This document shows, one piece after another, positions 41,761-52,826 of a DNA stretch of 64,000 nt. Numbering within the stretch: position 1 is the stretch's first letter; every line of letters begins with the position of its first letter. The position numbers and the translations under genes were made by a program. The DNA lies in assembly GCA_937988885.1 (NCBI GenBank), contig CALKHR010000080.1:62001-126000 (forward strand), read 5' to 3'. Origin of the DNA: an uncultured Roseiflexaceae bacterium. GTDB taxonomy: Bacteria > Chloroflexota > Chloroflexia > Chloroflexales > Roseiflexaceae. The notes below the pieces were generated by a model. It had not been told where the DNA came from. It was given only the letters and a program-made list of their open reading frames with translations, and did not search any database.

Positions 41761-42155
41761 TCGCGTGTGCTCTGTGCTTCGATATAGCGGCGAATCGTAT
41801 CGGCAGAAATATATTCAGCAGTCGAGCAGAAATACGAACGAGTCCACAAGGACGGCATCCGTTGCAGGAAGGGGAACTCTTGCCGCAAGATACGGCTGGT
41901 TTTGGCCTTGAAGCGACCTACAATCTGATTGGGCGCCCAGCGCGGCGTTGTCGAAACGAACAGATGGAGATGATCGGGCAAGATTTCGAGTGCCAGTATC
42001 TCGCACTCCAACGCGGGTGCCGTTTCGCGGATCAGTTCGTCCAAGCGTGTTTTCAGCTGGTCCACTAGGATTTTGCGCCGCCGTTTGGGGCACCAGATCA
42101 GGTGGTAGTTGACCAGATACACGCAGGTGTCTTTGGAGTGGTACATCTGTTTCAT
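41757..42155 (-). CDS. tnpA: IS200/IS605 TnpA Y1 transposase
   Basis: 132 residues from the ATG at 42155 (MKQMYHSKDTCVY); the frame could extend 12 codons upstream. HUH motif LPDHLHLFVS and the C-terminal helix DTIRRYIEAQ with the catalytic Tyr are present. WCPKRRRKIL and WTRSYFCSTAEY are family motifs. The enzyme acts as a dimer to excise and insert single-stranded element DNA at TTAC-type sites. Intact, and translationally coupled to tnpB. Confidence 0.93.
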   Translation of the reverse strand: MKQMYHSKDTCVYLVNYHLIWCPKRRRKILVDQLKTRLDELIRETAPALECEILALEILPDHLHLFVSTTPRWAPNQIVGRFKAKTSRILRQEFPFLQRMPSLWTRSYFCSTAEYISADTIRRYIEAQSTRD

Positions 42156-42317
42156 AGAGAACAGTATGCCACGTCTTGTGTAGATATGCAAATCTCATCT
42201 ACACACCAGCAACGCGCTTCATCCCACCCTTAAAGGGTGTGGGCTTTCGCGCGCCTATTTTGTAAGCAATCTTTCTGATGTGGTAGCGACTTCGCTCAAG
42301 CGCCAGTTTCTGGCAAG

Positions 42318-42353
42318 CAAAAAGGTGGACTGCGTTGGAAGCAGCCCACCTTT
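42318..42353 (-). terminator. Terminator of the GH4/ABC transporter operon
   Basis: Read on the minus strand: stem AAAGGTGGGCTGC/GCAGTCCACCTTT (one wobble) with a 7-nt loop, followed by TTGC, about 16 bp after the last GH4 stop codon. Confidence 0.85.
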
Positions 42354-42368
42354 GTGTTCGTTGCAGGA

Positions 42369-43781
42369 TTAGCTGTAGGTCGGCAGCCAGCCGCTGTGCG
42401 CCTCGATCAGATCATCGACGAGCGACCAGATTTGGTCGAGGTCGAGTTCGGCGGCGGTGTGTGGGTCGAGCATGGCGGCGTGGTAGATGTGCTCGCGCTT
42501 CTGGGTCAGCGCGGCCTCCACGGTCAGCGCCTGCACGTTGATGTTGGTCTGCATCATCGCGGCCAGTTGCGGCGGCAGCATGCCGATCTTGGTGGGCTGC
42601 AGGCCGTTCTTATCCACCAGCACCGGCACTTCGACGCAGCAGCCCTGCGGCAGATTATCGATCAGGCCGTTGTTGGCCACATTGCCGTAGATCACGCGGG
42701 GTTGGCCCGTCTCCATCGAGTGGATGATCAGCGAGCCGTACTCGCCCGAATGGCGCACCGTGTGATTCTGCGCGGCTTCCTCCCACTCTTTGCGCAGTTG
42801 CTCGGCGCGCACCGGGTCTTTGGCGGCGATCCGCTCCAATCGCTCCTTGCGGGCGCGCTGCTCGTAGCGCACGATCGCCTGGGGATCGGGATCTTCGAGC
42901 GCAACGCGCATCCCTTCCCACTCCGCGATCTGGTTCTCGCAGCGGCGGATGTACTCGTCGAGCGGCACGTTGAATCGCTCGATCAGGTCGGGGCGGTCGC
43001 GCTTGATGAACCACGGCGTGTACTCGCTAAAGTGCTCGCTCGACTCCGTGACGAAGTAGCCCACGCGCTTGAAGATCTCGTAGCGCACGCGGTTCCAATC
43101 CGGCACGCGGCCTTCGTCGATCACTTGGCGAATACGTGGGTAGAGGTCTTCGCCGTTGCGCTCGAACTTCAGGTAGAAGGCCATGTGGTTGATGCCCGCG
43201 CAGATGTAGTTGATCTCCTCGTAGGGCACGCCGATGTCGCGCGCGAGTTCGCCCGCGGTGCCCTGCACGCTGTGGCACAGCCCCACCGTGCGGATCTTGG
43301 TGGCGCGGTTGATCGCCCAACAGTTCATCGCCATCGGGTTGACGTACTGCAGGAACGTCACGTCGGGGCAGAGTTCCTCCATATCGCGGCACATGTCGAG
43401 CAGCACTGGGATGGTGCGCAGGCCGCGGAAGATGCCGCCGATGCCGAGCGTGTCGGCGATGGTCTGGCGCAAGCCGTACTTCTTGGGGACCTCGAAATCG
43501 ATGACGGTGGAGGGCTTGTAGCCGCCCACCTGGATCATACAGATCGCATAATCGGCGCCATCGAGTGCGCGGCGGCGGTCGGTGGTGGCTTCGATGGTCG
43601 GGTTCCCGTTGACGGACTTGGCGATTTTATTGGCGACGATCTCCGAGGTCTTCAGACGCTCTGGATCGATATCGAACAGGCTGATGGTGCTATCGGCCAG
43701 TTCAGGGAAGCCGAGAATATCATTGAGCAGGTTACGAGCGAATACGGTGCTCCCTGCGCCGATAAATGTGATTTTTGCCAT
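42369..43781 (-). CDS. Family 4 glycoside hydrolase (alpha-galactosidase/alpha-glucosidase type)
   Basis: 470 residues. ITFIGAGSTVFARNLL binds NAD, and LFDIDPERL caps the strand. YVNPMAMNCWAINRAT and VGLCHSVQGTAGEL carry the Asn, Cys and His that hold the catalytic metal, and AGINHMAFYL follows. GH4 enzymes hydrolyse alpha- or beta-glycosides by a redox mechanism using NAD and Mn. The MelA/AglA-like motifs favour alpha-galactoside or alpha-glucoside/galacturonide substrates. It is the last gene of the operon and a paralogue of its upstream neighbour, 16 bp away. Confidence 0.92.
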   Translation of the reverse strand: MAKITFIGAGSTVFARNLLNDILGFPELADSTISLFDIDPERLKTSEIVANKIAKSVNGNPTIEATTDRRRALDGADYAICMIQVGGYKPSTVIDFEVPKKYGLRQTIADTLGIGGIFRGLRTIPVLLDMCRDMEELCPDVTFLQYVNPMAMNCWAINRATKIRTVGLCHSVQGTAGELARDIGVPYEEINYICAGINHMAFYLKFERNGEDLYPRIRQVIDEGRVPDWNRVRYEIFKRVGYFVTESSEHFSEYTPWFIKRDRPDLIERFNVPLDEYIRRCENQIAEWEGMRVALEDPDPQAIVRYEQRARKERLERIAAKDPVRAEQLRKEWEEAAQNHTVRHSGEYGSLIIHSMETGQPRVIYGNVANNGLIDNLPQGCCVEVPVLVDKNGLQPTKIGMLPPQLAAMMQTNINVQALTVEAALTQKREHIYHAAMLDPHTAAELDLDQIWSLVDDLIEAHSGWLPTYS

Positions 43782-43797
43782 GATGTGTTTGATCCCT

Positions 43798-45121
<1,324 letters not shown>

Positions 45122-45129
<8 letters not shown>

Positions 45130-45550
45130 CGGGAATATGTGTCCTTTCGAGCAACTCACCAACGATTTCTTCCTCGGTGTTGTTGTCTGTTTCAGCTTTC
45201 GGCTTACGTCGGAGCGCCCAACCACCCACCAGTGGAACCGGTTTGGCGATGCCGCGCACCGCGTTGATGATGCCGAAAAGCCAACTAATGGCGAGGCCGA
45301 TCTCTGCAGCGATCACCAGAGCAAACAGCGTAAGCCCAACAATCACACCGGCTAGCGGTATCCATGCCGTAATCCATGCGATGACGAGCCACATGAGCGG
45401 CACGGCAAGGATTGCTAGATGAATCGCCAGCGATTGTCGCGCATGATACACGATGAACGGATCATCTCGGCGCAACAGCAGTGCTATGAGCGCGCCTGGT
45501 ATGCTGAGCAGATATGCCATTACGGCGAAACCACGGCTAGCTGAAGTCAT
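45122..45550 (-). CDS. DUF4870-like small membrane protein
   Basis: 142 residues with about three or four membrane segments. FAVMAYLLSIPGALIALLLRR, FIVYHARQSLAIHLAIL and the ending GIINAVRGIAKPVPLVGG are the pattern of the DUF4870/Tic20-like family. The function is unknown. It overlaps OppF by 4 bp upstream and the GH4 gene by 8 bp downstream, so it is translated with them. Its constant placement between transporter and glycosidase genes may point to a role in sugar uptake, but no evidence shows that. Confidence 0.8.
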
Positions 45551-46572
45551 GGTGCCACCTCGATCCCTTGGAGGTGAAGCTCCCGCGCAAAATGGCAGCT
45601 CACCTGATGATCCGGCTCCACCTCAACCAATTGCGGTGGCGTCGTTCTGCAGATGTCCTTCGCATAGCGGCAGCGTGTGTGGAAGACGCAGCCCTCGGGA
45701 GGGTTGGCAGGGCTGGGGATCTCGCCGGAGAGCATAATGCGTCGCTGCCGAATATCGGGATCGGCGGGTGGGATCGCCGAGATCAACGCCTCGGTGTAGG
45801 GATGCAGCGGATGGCGCAACAGCGTCTCGGATTCGGCCAGTTCGACGATCTTCCCGACGTACATGACGGCGATGCGATCGCACATATGCTCAACCACCGA
45901 GAGATCGTGGGCGATGAAGATCATCGTCAGCCCAAGCCGCTCCTTCAACTCCTGCAGCAGGTTGAGCACCTGCGCCTGCACCGAGACATCGAGCGCCGAC
46001 ACGGGCTCATCGGCGATGACGAGGCGCGGGTTGAGCGCGAGCGTGCGGGCCAAGCCGATGCGCTGGCGTTGCCCGCCCGAGAACTGGTGCGGGTAGCGCT
46101 GCATGTAGTTCGGGTCGAGGCCGACATTGCGCATCAACTGCGCCACCACATCATCGAGCTCGCGGCCACTCGCGATATTGTGGATCACCAGCGGCTCGCT
46201 GATCAGGTCGCGCACCGTCATGCGGGGGTTGAGCGAGCTGAACGGATCTTGGAAGATCATGCGCATCTCGCGGCGGATGGGCTTCATCTCCTTCTTGTTG
46301 ATGTTTGCGATCTCGACCCGCTCGCCGTTCTCTTTGTGGAACCACACCTCGCCGTCGGTTGGGTCGTAGAGCCGCAGGATGGAGCGGCCCGTGGTGGTTT
46401 TACCACAGCCCGATTCGCCCACCAAGCCCAGCACCTCTTGCTCGCGCAGGGTGAAACTGACGCCATCGACGGCTTTAACATGCCCTACGACCCGCTGAAA
46501 CACACCTTGGCGAATCGGAAAGTATTGCTTGAGGTTCTTGACTTCAAGAATCGGTTGTTGATTTGTGATCAT
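45547..46572 (-). CDS. Opp/Dpp-type ABC transporter ATP-binding protein (F subunit)
   Basis: 341 residues. Walker A GESGCGKTTTGRS, signature HQFSGGQRQRIGLAR, Walker B LVIADEPVSALD, and the C-terminal zinc-site-like Cys segment GCVFHTRCRYAKDIC typical of OppF/DppF. It powers uptake with the OppD partner encoded at 51233-52261. In thermophilic and Chloroflexota genomes this family often imports oligosaccharides rather than peptides, and the GH4 neighbours support that here. Confidence 0.93.
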   Translation of the reverse strand: MITNQQPILEVKNLKQYFPIRQGVFQRVVGHVKAVDGVSFTLREQEVLGLVGESGCGKTTTGRSILRLYDPTDGEVWFHKENGERVEIANINKKEMKPIRREMRMIFQDPFSSLNPRMTVRDLISEPLVIHNIASGRELDDVVAQLMRNVGLDPNYMQRYPHQFSGGQRQRIGLARTLALNPRLVIADEPVSALDVSVQAQVLNLLQELKERLGLTMIFIAHDLSVVEHMCDRIAVMYVGKIVELAESETLLRHPLHPYTEALISAIPPADPDIRQRRIMLSGEIPSPANPPEGCVFHTRCRYAKDICRTTPPQLVEVEPDHQVSCHFARELHLQGIEVAP

Positions 46573-46602
46573 GCTCTTTTCCGTCGTGATGTGGCGCGTC
46601 GG

Positions 46603-47736
<1,134 letters not shown>

Positions 47737-47781
47737 GACCGTGTACTCCGTGTGTGAATGGTTGAACCCGAACCAGAAGCG

Positions 47782-48777
47782 CTAATCGAACCGTATTCGT
47801 GGATCGACCAAGGTGAGGACGAGATCGGCCAGGAGATTGCCGACCACCAACAGCACGCTATAGATCAACAGGAACCCGCCGACAACGTAGATATCCTGGT
47901 TGAGCAGCGCGCCGTAGTACATCGGCGCGAGCGTGGGCAGGCCCAACACAATCGCCGCTTCAAGCTCGCCCGCCAACATGTAGGGCAGCACCGTGCCTTG
48001 GTACATGATGATTGGGTGCAGGGCGTTGGGCGTGGCGTGCTTGTAGATCACCGAACGCTCGGTCATACCCTTGGCCCGCGCCGTTGTGACGTACTGCATA
48101 TTCAGCACATCGAGCAGGTTGCCCCGCATCACGCGCATGTTCAGCGCGATGCCGCCGAAGCCCGCCACCACGATCACCGGCCACACATGGCTGAGCGTAT
48201 CCATTAATTTGGCCCACGACCAGGGCGCGAAGGCGTACTGCGGCGAGTTGAAATTGGTGAAATGCGACGCGCCGATCGAGAACGCCAGAAGGTACAGGAT
48301 CACCAGCGCCACAAAGAAACGCGGCAATGAGGTGCCTAAAAAGGCAAAGATCGTGGAGGCGATATCGCCCCATTTGTACTGATGCGTGGCCGCGTAGATG
48401 CCGATGCCAATGCCCAACAGTGTCGAGATCAAGTGGGATGCGAGCGCCAGCACAAGGGTGCGCGGCAGCCGCTCGGCGATCAACTCGCTAACATCCTTCT
48501 TGTAGGCGAAGGAATAGCCGAACTCACCCTTGGTGATGATGCCACCCACCCAACGAAACCATTGGATGTGTATTGGCTGATCGAGGCCGTACTGCTCGCG
48601 AATCGCTTGCGCTTGGCGTTCGGCTTCCTGTTCACTGACGCCGTTGTTGAGCAGGTTCACTTTGTAGCTACTGGCGAAATCGCCCGGCGGCAACTGAATG
48701 ATCGCGAACGCGACCAAGCTCACCCCGATCAGCACGGGGATTATCGAGAGCAGACGGATGGTGATAAATTTGATCAT
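47782..48777 (-). CDS. Opp/Dpp-type ABC transporter permease (B subunit)
   Basis: 331 residues from the ATG at 48777 (MIKFITIRLLSIIPVL). Six helices are expected; the first is SIIPVLIGVSLVAFAIIQL. The EAA motif is TTARAKGMTERSVIYKHATPN, and YGLDQPIHIQWFRW is the usual region after the first helix. It forms the membrane pore with the C subunit. Confidence 0.92.
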   Translation of the reverse strand: MIKFITIRLLSIIPVLIGVSLVAFAIIQLPPGDFASSYKVNLLNNGVSEQEAERQAQAIREQYGLDQPIHIQWFRWVGGIITKGEFGYSFAYKKDVSELIAERLPRTLVLALASHLISTLLGIGIGIYAATHQYKWGDIASTIFAFLGTSLPRFFVALVILYLLAFSIGASHFTNFNSPQYAFAPWSWAKLMDTLSHVWPVIVVAGFGGIALNMRVMRGNLLDVLNMQYVTTARAKGMTERSVIYKHATPNALHPIIMYQGTVLPYMLAGELEAAIVLGLPTLAPMYYGALLNQDIYVVGGFLLIYSVLLVVGNLLADLVLTLVDPRIRFD

Positions 48778-48824
48778 ACGTTGCCTCTGGTTGCGCCAAT
48801 GGCGGCATGAACCCAATAGTGAGC

Positions 48825-48854
48825 GGTGGCGCGAATGGTTGCACTCGCGCCACC
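48825..48854 (-). promoter_or_regulatory. Intercistronic hairpin after the binding-protein gene
   Basis: Perfect 10-bp stem GGTGGCGCGA/TCGCGCCACC with a 10-nt loop, between the binding-protein stop codon (48871) and the oppB-type start. With no T-run it probably protects the upstream message from 3' decay or causes partial termination. Either would raise binding protein over permease. Confidence 0.6.
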
Positions 48855-48870
48855 CAACCGTTGTACAGCG

Positions 48871-51090
48871 TTAGCTCGTGTATTCGGGGATGGTGTCCGG
48901 CTGCGTCTCGGGGACCTTGTCCTGATCCTCTGGCGCGATCCAGAACTGCTCGGGAATGAAATTGTTGTAGTCCCATTGGTACAGGAACGCAGGCGCGCCG
49001 ATCGGCACGTTCTTGAGCGTCTTGGCCATGCCCAAGCCATAGCGCCCGATGATGATGCCGATGGTGTAGCAGTTCTCGGTGTGCAAGCGCTGGTAGGTCT
49101 TCATCATCTCCAGTTGCTTGGCGCTATCCGGCTCGGCGGCGAAGGCGCGTACCAGCGACACCATCTCCTCCTCGAAGGGCTGCAGCGGTCGCTCGACACC
49201 CTCGGCACCGCGATTCCACGAAGGCGATTCGAGCGTGATGGGCGCGATGTCGCGGGAGCGAACGTTCGGCACACCAAACTCTTGGCCCATGCGATCGACG
49301 TGCATCTCCCAATCGCCCTTGGGCACCGCATCTGAGCGCACGTTGCCCTGGATCTTGCGGTAATTGACCTGAATGCCGATCTGCTTGAACAGCGAGACGA
49401 GCGCTTCGGCAATGGTCGGCGCGCCGTCGGCGTCCTCGATGGCGGTCAGGCCGATCACCAACGGCTGGCCCTGGAGCGGACCGCTCGGCCAGAGCAGAAT
49501 GCCGTTGCTGTCGGTCTCGGTGAAGCCGATCTCGGCCAGCAACGCCTTCGACGTCTCGACCGAATAGGGGTAGTAGATCGTCGAATCGATATCGAAGAAC
49601 TGCGAGCCGGGGTACAGGCCGCCGGGCCAAGCGCGGAAGAACGGGCCATCGGCCACCGAGCGGGCGATGCCGTCGCGGTCGATCGCCTGGCTGAGCGCGC
49701 GGCGGAAGCGGGTATCGCGGAACAACTCGCGCAGCGCTTTGGCGCGGTCATCGTTGGCGCCCAAGTACAGCGATTGGTTCAGCAACAGCGAGAAGCCCAA
49801 CGTCTCCGGCCCCCACTCCACGCGGAACGGCGCATCGGGGTCTTGTGCGCGGGTCGCGACCTCGCGGAAGGTCGAGGGATTCTCGACGTTCGTGTGGTCG
49901 GCGCTGCCCGCGATCACCTTCGAGGTGCGGATGACGCCGGTGTTGGCCTTCTCGAAAATGATCTCGTTGAGGTAGGGCAACTGCTTGCCGTTCTCATCGA
50001 CCTTCCAGTAGTACGGATTGCGGCGGAAGACCATAATCTCATCGGTCTTGTACTGCACCGGCACCCACGGCCCCAGCGTCACCACGGGCAACGCATTCGG
50101 CGGCAGCGCATCCTGGAACTTTTGGTAGTCCGATGAGGGGTTGTACTTGGGGTGGAATGGTTCGAGCACGTGGCGCGGCGCGACCGACCAGGTCAGCTCG
50201 TTCATATCGAACAGCTTGTAGGCAGGCTTGCTGACCGGGAACGTCCATTTGATGGTGTAATCGTCGATCTTTTCGAGCGTAATGTCTGTGCCCTCAAGCT
50301 GCCAAGCGCTGCGCTTGGTCCACGCCTTTATCACACCCGGATCGAGGATAATATCTTCCCAGGTGAAGATAACATCGTCGGCGGTGAAGGGATGCCCATC
50401 CGACCATTTCAGCCCTTTGATCAGCGGCATCGTCAGGCTCATGCCATCGCTCGACCATTCCCACCCTGTCGCGAGATTAGGCACTGGTTCGAGCGCATCG
50501 CTGCGGAGCCACATCGGCCCAGTCATCAGCAGCGGCTCCTGCACGATCGCCTCGATACCGAACCAGCCCTGGCTCACGCCTGCGGCCCAGTTCCAGCCCT
50601 CGGTGGGGGCGGCCCAGACATCGCGCATCACGCCGCCGTACTCGCCCGGCCCATCCGAGAAGAAGCTGTTCGGGATGACCTGCGGTGTCTCCGGCAGGCG
50701 CTCCTCGACGGGTGGAAGCTTTCCCTCCTGCACGAGCTTCGTGATGTACTCCGGCTCACTGTACGAGGGGAGCTTCTCGTAGCGCAGCATTTCGGAGAGC
50801 GTGAACTGCTTCGGCTCGCGGCCACCCGCCATCACCTGTCCGGGTGGGTACGGGATGGGGCCTTGCAGTTCGACTGCCGCGGGTGCTGCGGTTGCTCCGG
50901 TAGCCGGAGCCGTTGTTGGAGCGGGAGCCGCTGTTGGTGCTGCTGGTGCTGCTGCGGTCGGCTCTGCCCCTGGTGCTGCGGTTGGCGCGGCTGGTGCCGC
51001 CGCCGAACACGCCGCTAGAACGCTCGCACCAGCGCCTGCGCCGAGGATACGGAGAAAGCGACGACGTGAGAGTTGAGTTTCATCTGCCAT
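48871..51090 (-). CDS. ABC transporter solute-binding lipoprotein (SBP_bac_5 family)
   Basis: 739 residues. The N-terminus SRRRFLRILGAGAGASVLAAC is split between a twin-arginine motif and a lipobox, so a folded lipoprotein exported by Tat is likely. A low-complexity Ala/Pro/Thr linker of about 50 residues follows. The binding domain includes LKWSDGHPFTADDVIFTWEDI and WTFPVSKPAYKLF, typical of Opp/Dpp-type cluster C proteins. It is large for the family, which can accommodate oligosaccharides. It captures the ligand for the permease genes that follow. Confidence 0.92.
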   Translation of the reverse strand: MADETQLSRRRFLRILGAGAGASVLAACSAAAPAAPTAAPGAEPTAAAPAAPTAAPAPTTAPATGATAAPAAVELQGPIPYPPGQVMAGGREPKQFTLSEMLRYEKLPSYSEPEYITKLVQEGKLPPVEERLPETPQVIPNSFFSDGPGEYGGVMRDVWAAPTEGWNWAAGVSQGWFGIEAIVQEPLLMTGPMWLRSDALEPVPNLATGWEWSSDGMSLTMPLIKGLKWSDGHPFTADDVIFTWEDIILDPGVIKAWTKRSAWQLEGTDITLEKIDDYTIKWTFPVSKPAYKLFDMNELTWSVAPRHVLEPFHPKYNPSSDYQKFQDALPPNALPVVTLGPWVPVQYKTDEIMVFRRNPYYWKVDENGKQLPYLNEIIFEKANTGVIRTSKVIAGSADHTNVENPSTFREVATRAQDPDAPFRVEWGPETLGFSLLLNQSLYLGANDDRAKALRELFRDTRFRRALSQAIDRDGIARSVADGPFFRAWPGGLYPGSQFFDIDSTIYYPYSVETSKALLAEIGFTETDSNGILLWPSGPLQGQPLVIGLTAIEDADGAPTIAEALVSLFKQIGIQVNYRKIQGNVRSDAVPKGDWEMHVDRMGQEFGVPNVRSRDIAPITLESPSWNRGAEGVERPLQPFEEEMVSLVRAFAAEPDSAKQLEMMKTYQRLHTENCYTIGIIIGRYGLGMAKTLKNVPIGAPAFLYQWDYNNFIPEQFWIAPEDQDKVPETQPDTIPEYTS

Positions 51091-51146
51091 GACCCTGTTC
51101 CTCCTTGAGCATCTGAAATTGTTGCTAAAGACGACTGGGTTGCGGT

Positions 51147-51174
51147 GTATCGGCCAACCCTGCGAGGCCGATAC
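51147..51174 (-). promoter_or_regulatory. Intercistronic hairpin before the binding-protein gene
   Basis: Perfect 9-bp stem GTATCGGCC/GGCCGATAC with a 10-nt loop in the 142-bp gap between the oppD-type gene and the binding-protein gene. It may be a processing or stability element that sets the 5' end of the binding-protein mRNA. Confidence 0.5.
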
Positions 51175-51232
51175 GCGAGATACAGTGAATCCAAGCGGTC
51201 AATACGCGCTTCTTCGTTGTGAATATGTTTGG

Positions 51233-52261
51233 TTACGCAGGCTGATGTAACCAGCAAGCGACGGTATGCCCGGCGCGGACTTCGTTGAGTTCTGGCCTGC
51301 GCTCTCGGCAGATCCGCATCACGTGGGGGCAGCGCGCGGCGAACGCACAGCCGCGAATCGTCTCGGTGGGGCTGGGCACCATGCCGCGAATCGGCACGAG
51401 CCGCTTGCGCCCTTTCCTGCCCAACACAGGCACCGAGTTCAGCAGCCCTTCGGTGTACGGGTGCAACGGGTGATGGAATAGCTCGCGCACGCTGGCCTGC
51501 TCGACGATCTTGCCCAAATACATCACGGCCACCTCGTCGGCCATCTGCGACACGACGCCGAGGTTGTGGGTGATCATCACGATCGACGAGCCGAAATCGG
51601 CCTGCAGCGTTCGCATCAGATCGAGGATCTGCGCCTGCACCGTCACATCGAGCGCTGTGGTTGGCTCATCAGCCAGGAGCACGGCGGGGTTGCACGAGAG
51701 CGCCAGGGCGATCATCACCCGTTGGCGCATACCACCGGAGAGTTGATGCGGATACTCGTTCAGGCGGCGTTTGGCATCGTTGATCTGCACCTTCTCCAGC
51801 ATTTCGAGCGCGCGGCCCAAGGCCTCCTTGCGGCTGACGTGCTGGTGGAGTTGGACGGTCTCGGCGATTTGGCTACCAATGGTGTAGAGGGGATTGAGCG
51901 AGGTCATCGGCTCCTGAAAGACCATAGCGATCTCGCCGCCGCGAATGCTGCGCATGACGCTGCCGTTGGCGGGCAACTGCACCAGATCGACCGTTTTGAT
52001 GCTGCCGTTGTGCTGTTGGTGCAGTCGAATAGAGCCTTCGACGATTTTGCCGGGTGGCGATTTGAGCAACCGCATAATCGACATCGCCGTGATGCTTTTG
52101 CCGCAGCCCGATTCGCCCACAATGCCAAGCGTCTTGCCCCGTTGGAGCGTGAGACTAACGCCATCGACGGCCTTGACCGTGCCACTTTCGAGGAAAAAGT
52201 ACGTTTTGAGATTGTCGATGGTAAGAATGCTGGTCGTATCAACGCTGATCGATTCTGTCAT
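51233..52261 (-). CDS. Opp/Dpp-type ABC transporter ATP-binding protein (D subunit)
   Basis: 342 residues. Walker A GESGCGKSITAMSIM, signature HQLSGGMRQRVMIAL, Walker B VLLADEPTTALD, and the C-terminal RGCAFAARCPHVMRIC segment. It pairs with the F-type ATPase encoded at 45547. It is the first transporter gene, 42 bp downstream of the atypical receiver gene. Confidence 0.93.
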   Translation of the reverse strand: MTESISVDTTSILTIDNLKTYFFLESGTVKAVDGVSLTLQRGKTLGIVGESGCGKSITAMSIMRLLKSPPGKIVEGSIRLHQQHNGSIKTVDLVQLPANGSVMRSIRGGEIAMVFQEPMTSLNPLYTIGSQIAETVQLHQHVSRKEALGRALEMLEKVQINDAKRRLNEYPHQLSGGMRQRVMIALALSCNPAVLLADEPTTALDVTVQAQILDLMRTLQADFGSSIVMITHNLGVVSQMADEVAVMYLGKIVEQASVRELFHHPLHPYTEGLLNSVPVLGRKGRKRLVPIRGMVPSPTETIRGCAFAARCPHVMRICRERRPELNEVRAGHTVACWLHQPA

Positions 52262-52303
52262 AGCGCTGTTCTTACTCTGCTAACCGAACAGGAGCGCGAA
52301 CTG

Positions 52304-52675
52304 CTAGCTGTTCAATTTGCGGATGCTCTCTAGGAGCGTCGAGGGCAACACCGGCTTGATCAGGTAGCCAACGCCGCCGAGCTGCATGGCGCGTCGGCGT
52401 TCATCGAGGGTGCTGCACACAATCACCGGAATAGCTTGGGTGCGAGCATCCTGTTTGAGCTGCTCGAACACCTGCCAACCTTGCCCGCCAGCAATACCAG
52501 GCTCAAGAACAATCGCATCGATCTGATGAGTATCGAGCAATACACGCAGGTCTTGCACGTCGCTGCACGCGATCACCACGAATTCACGGCCTAACTCGCG
52601 GGTGTACAACTCGCGCGTGGCGTTGTCGTGCTCGATGATCAAAACCGTGTGGATCGAGCGGTGCATCTTTGCCAT
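52304..52675 (-). CDS. Stand-alone receiver domain with Glu in place of the phosphoacceptor Asp
   Basis: 123 residues, only a CheY-like fold. VLIIEHDNATRELY holds the acidic pocket, VIVCST the Ser/Thr, and YLIKPV the Lys. The strand-3 motif reads AIVLEPGIAGG where active receivers have an Asp (compare LVLLDLNMPG in the hybrid kinase encoded next door). Glu there cannot be phosphorylated in the normal way and often mimics the active state. It shares the RELY and LEQL-type pattern with the hybrid kinase receiver, so it may derive from it. It may dock to the kinase or the operon proteins, but the role is unknown. Confidence 0.85.
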   Translation of the reverse strand: MAKMHRSIHTVLIIEHDNATRELYTRELGREFVVIACSDVQDLRVLLDTHQIDAIVLEPGIAGGQGWQVFEQLKQDARTQAIPVIVCSTLDERRRAMQLGGVGYLIKPVLPSTLLESIRKLNS

Positions 52676-52729
52676 CTCATTGCGTTGCGGGTGATGTACT
52701 GAGGATATATGATCATCGAGCGCTTGTCT

Positions 52730-52766
52730 CGGACAAAAGTATGCTCGATTCGGATAAAAGTATGCT
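52730..52766 (-). promoter_or_regulatory. 21-bp-spaced direct repeats, AraC-type operator candidate
   Basis: CGGACAAAAGTATGCT (52730-52745) and CGGATAAAAGTATGCT (52751-52766) differ at one base and start exactly 21 bp apart. Two helical turns between repeats is typical of AraC-family sites. They lie 55-91 bp upstream of the receiver gene, in the gap between the regulator gene and the transporter operon. Confidence 0.65.
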
Positions 52767-52826
52767 ATCGCTAGGCCCTGCGATGGCCTTGAGATGGCTT
52801 AGATGGCAGAGTGAGGCAGCCGAGCG

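Larger units (their letters stand above)
40590..42261 (-). mobile_element. IS200/IS605-family element with tnpA and tnpB
   Basis: About 1.67 kb, no inverted repeats, with subterminal hairpins near both ends: CCCACACCC-TTT-AAGGGTGGG (left end, near 42218-42240) and CCCACAGGC-TTTA-GCCGTGGG (right end, near 40610-40632). Reading on the minus strand, TTAC lies just outside the left end (42265-42262), 18 nt before its hairpin. TCAA lies at the right end (40593-40590). These match the cleavage sites of IS608-type elements. The boundaries are inferred from these motifs. Both genes appear intact, so the element may be active. Confidence 0.82.
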
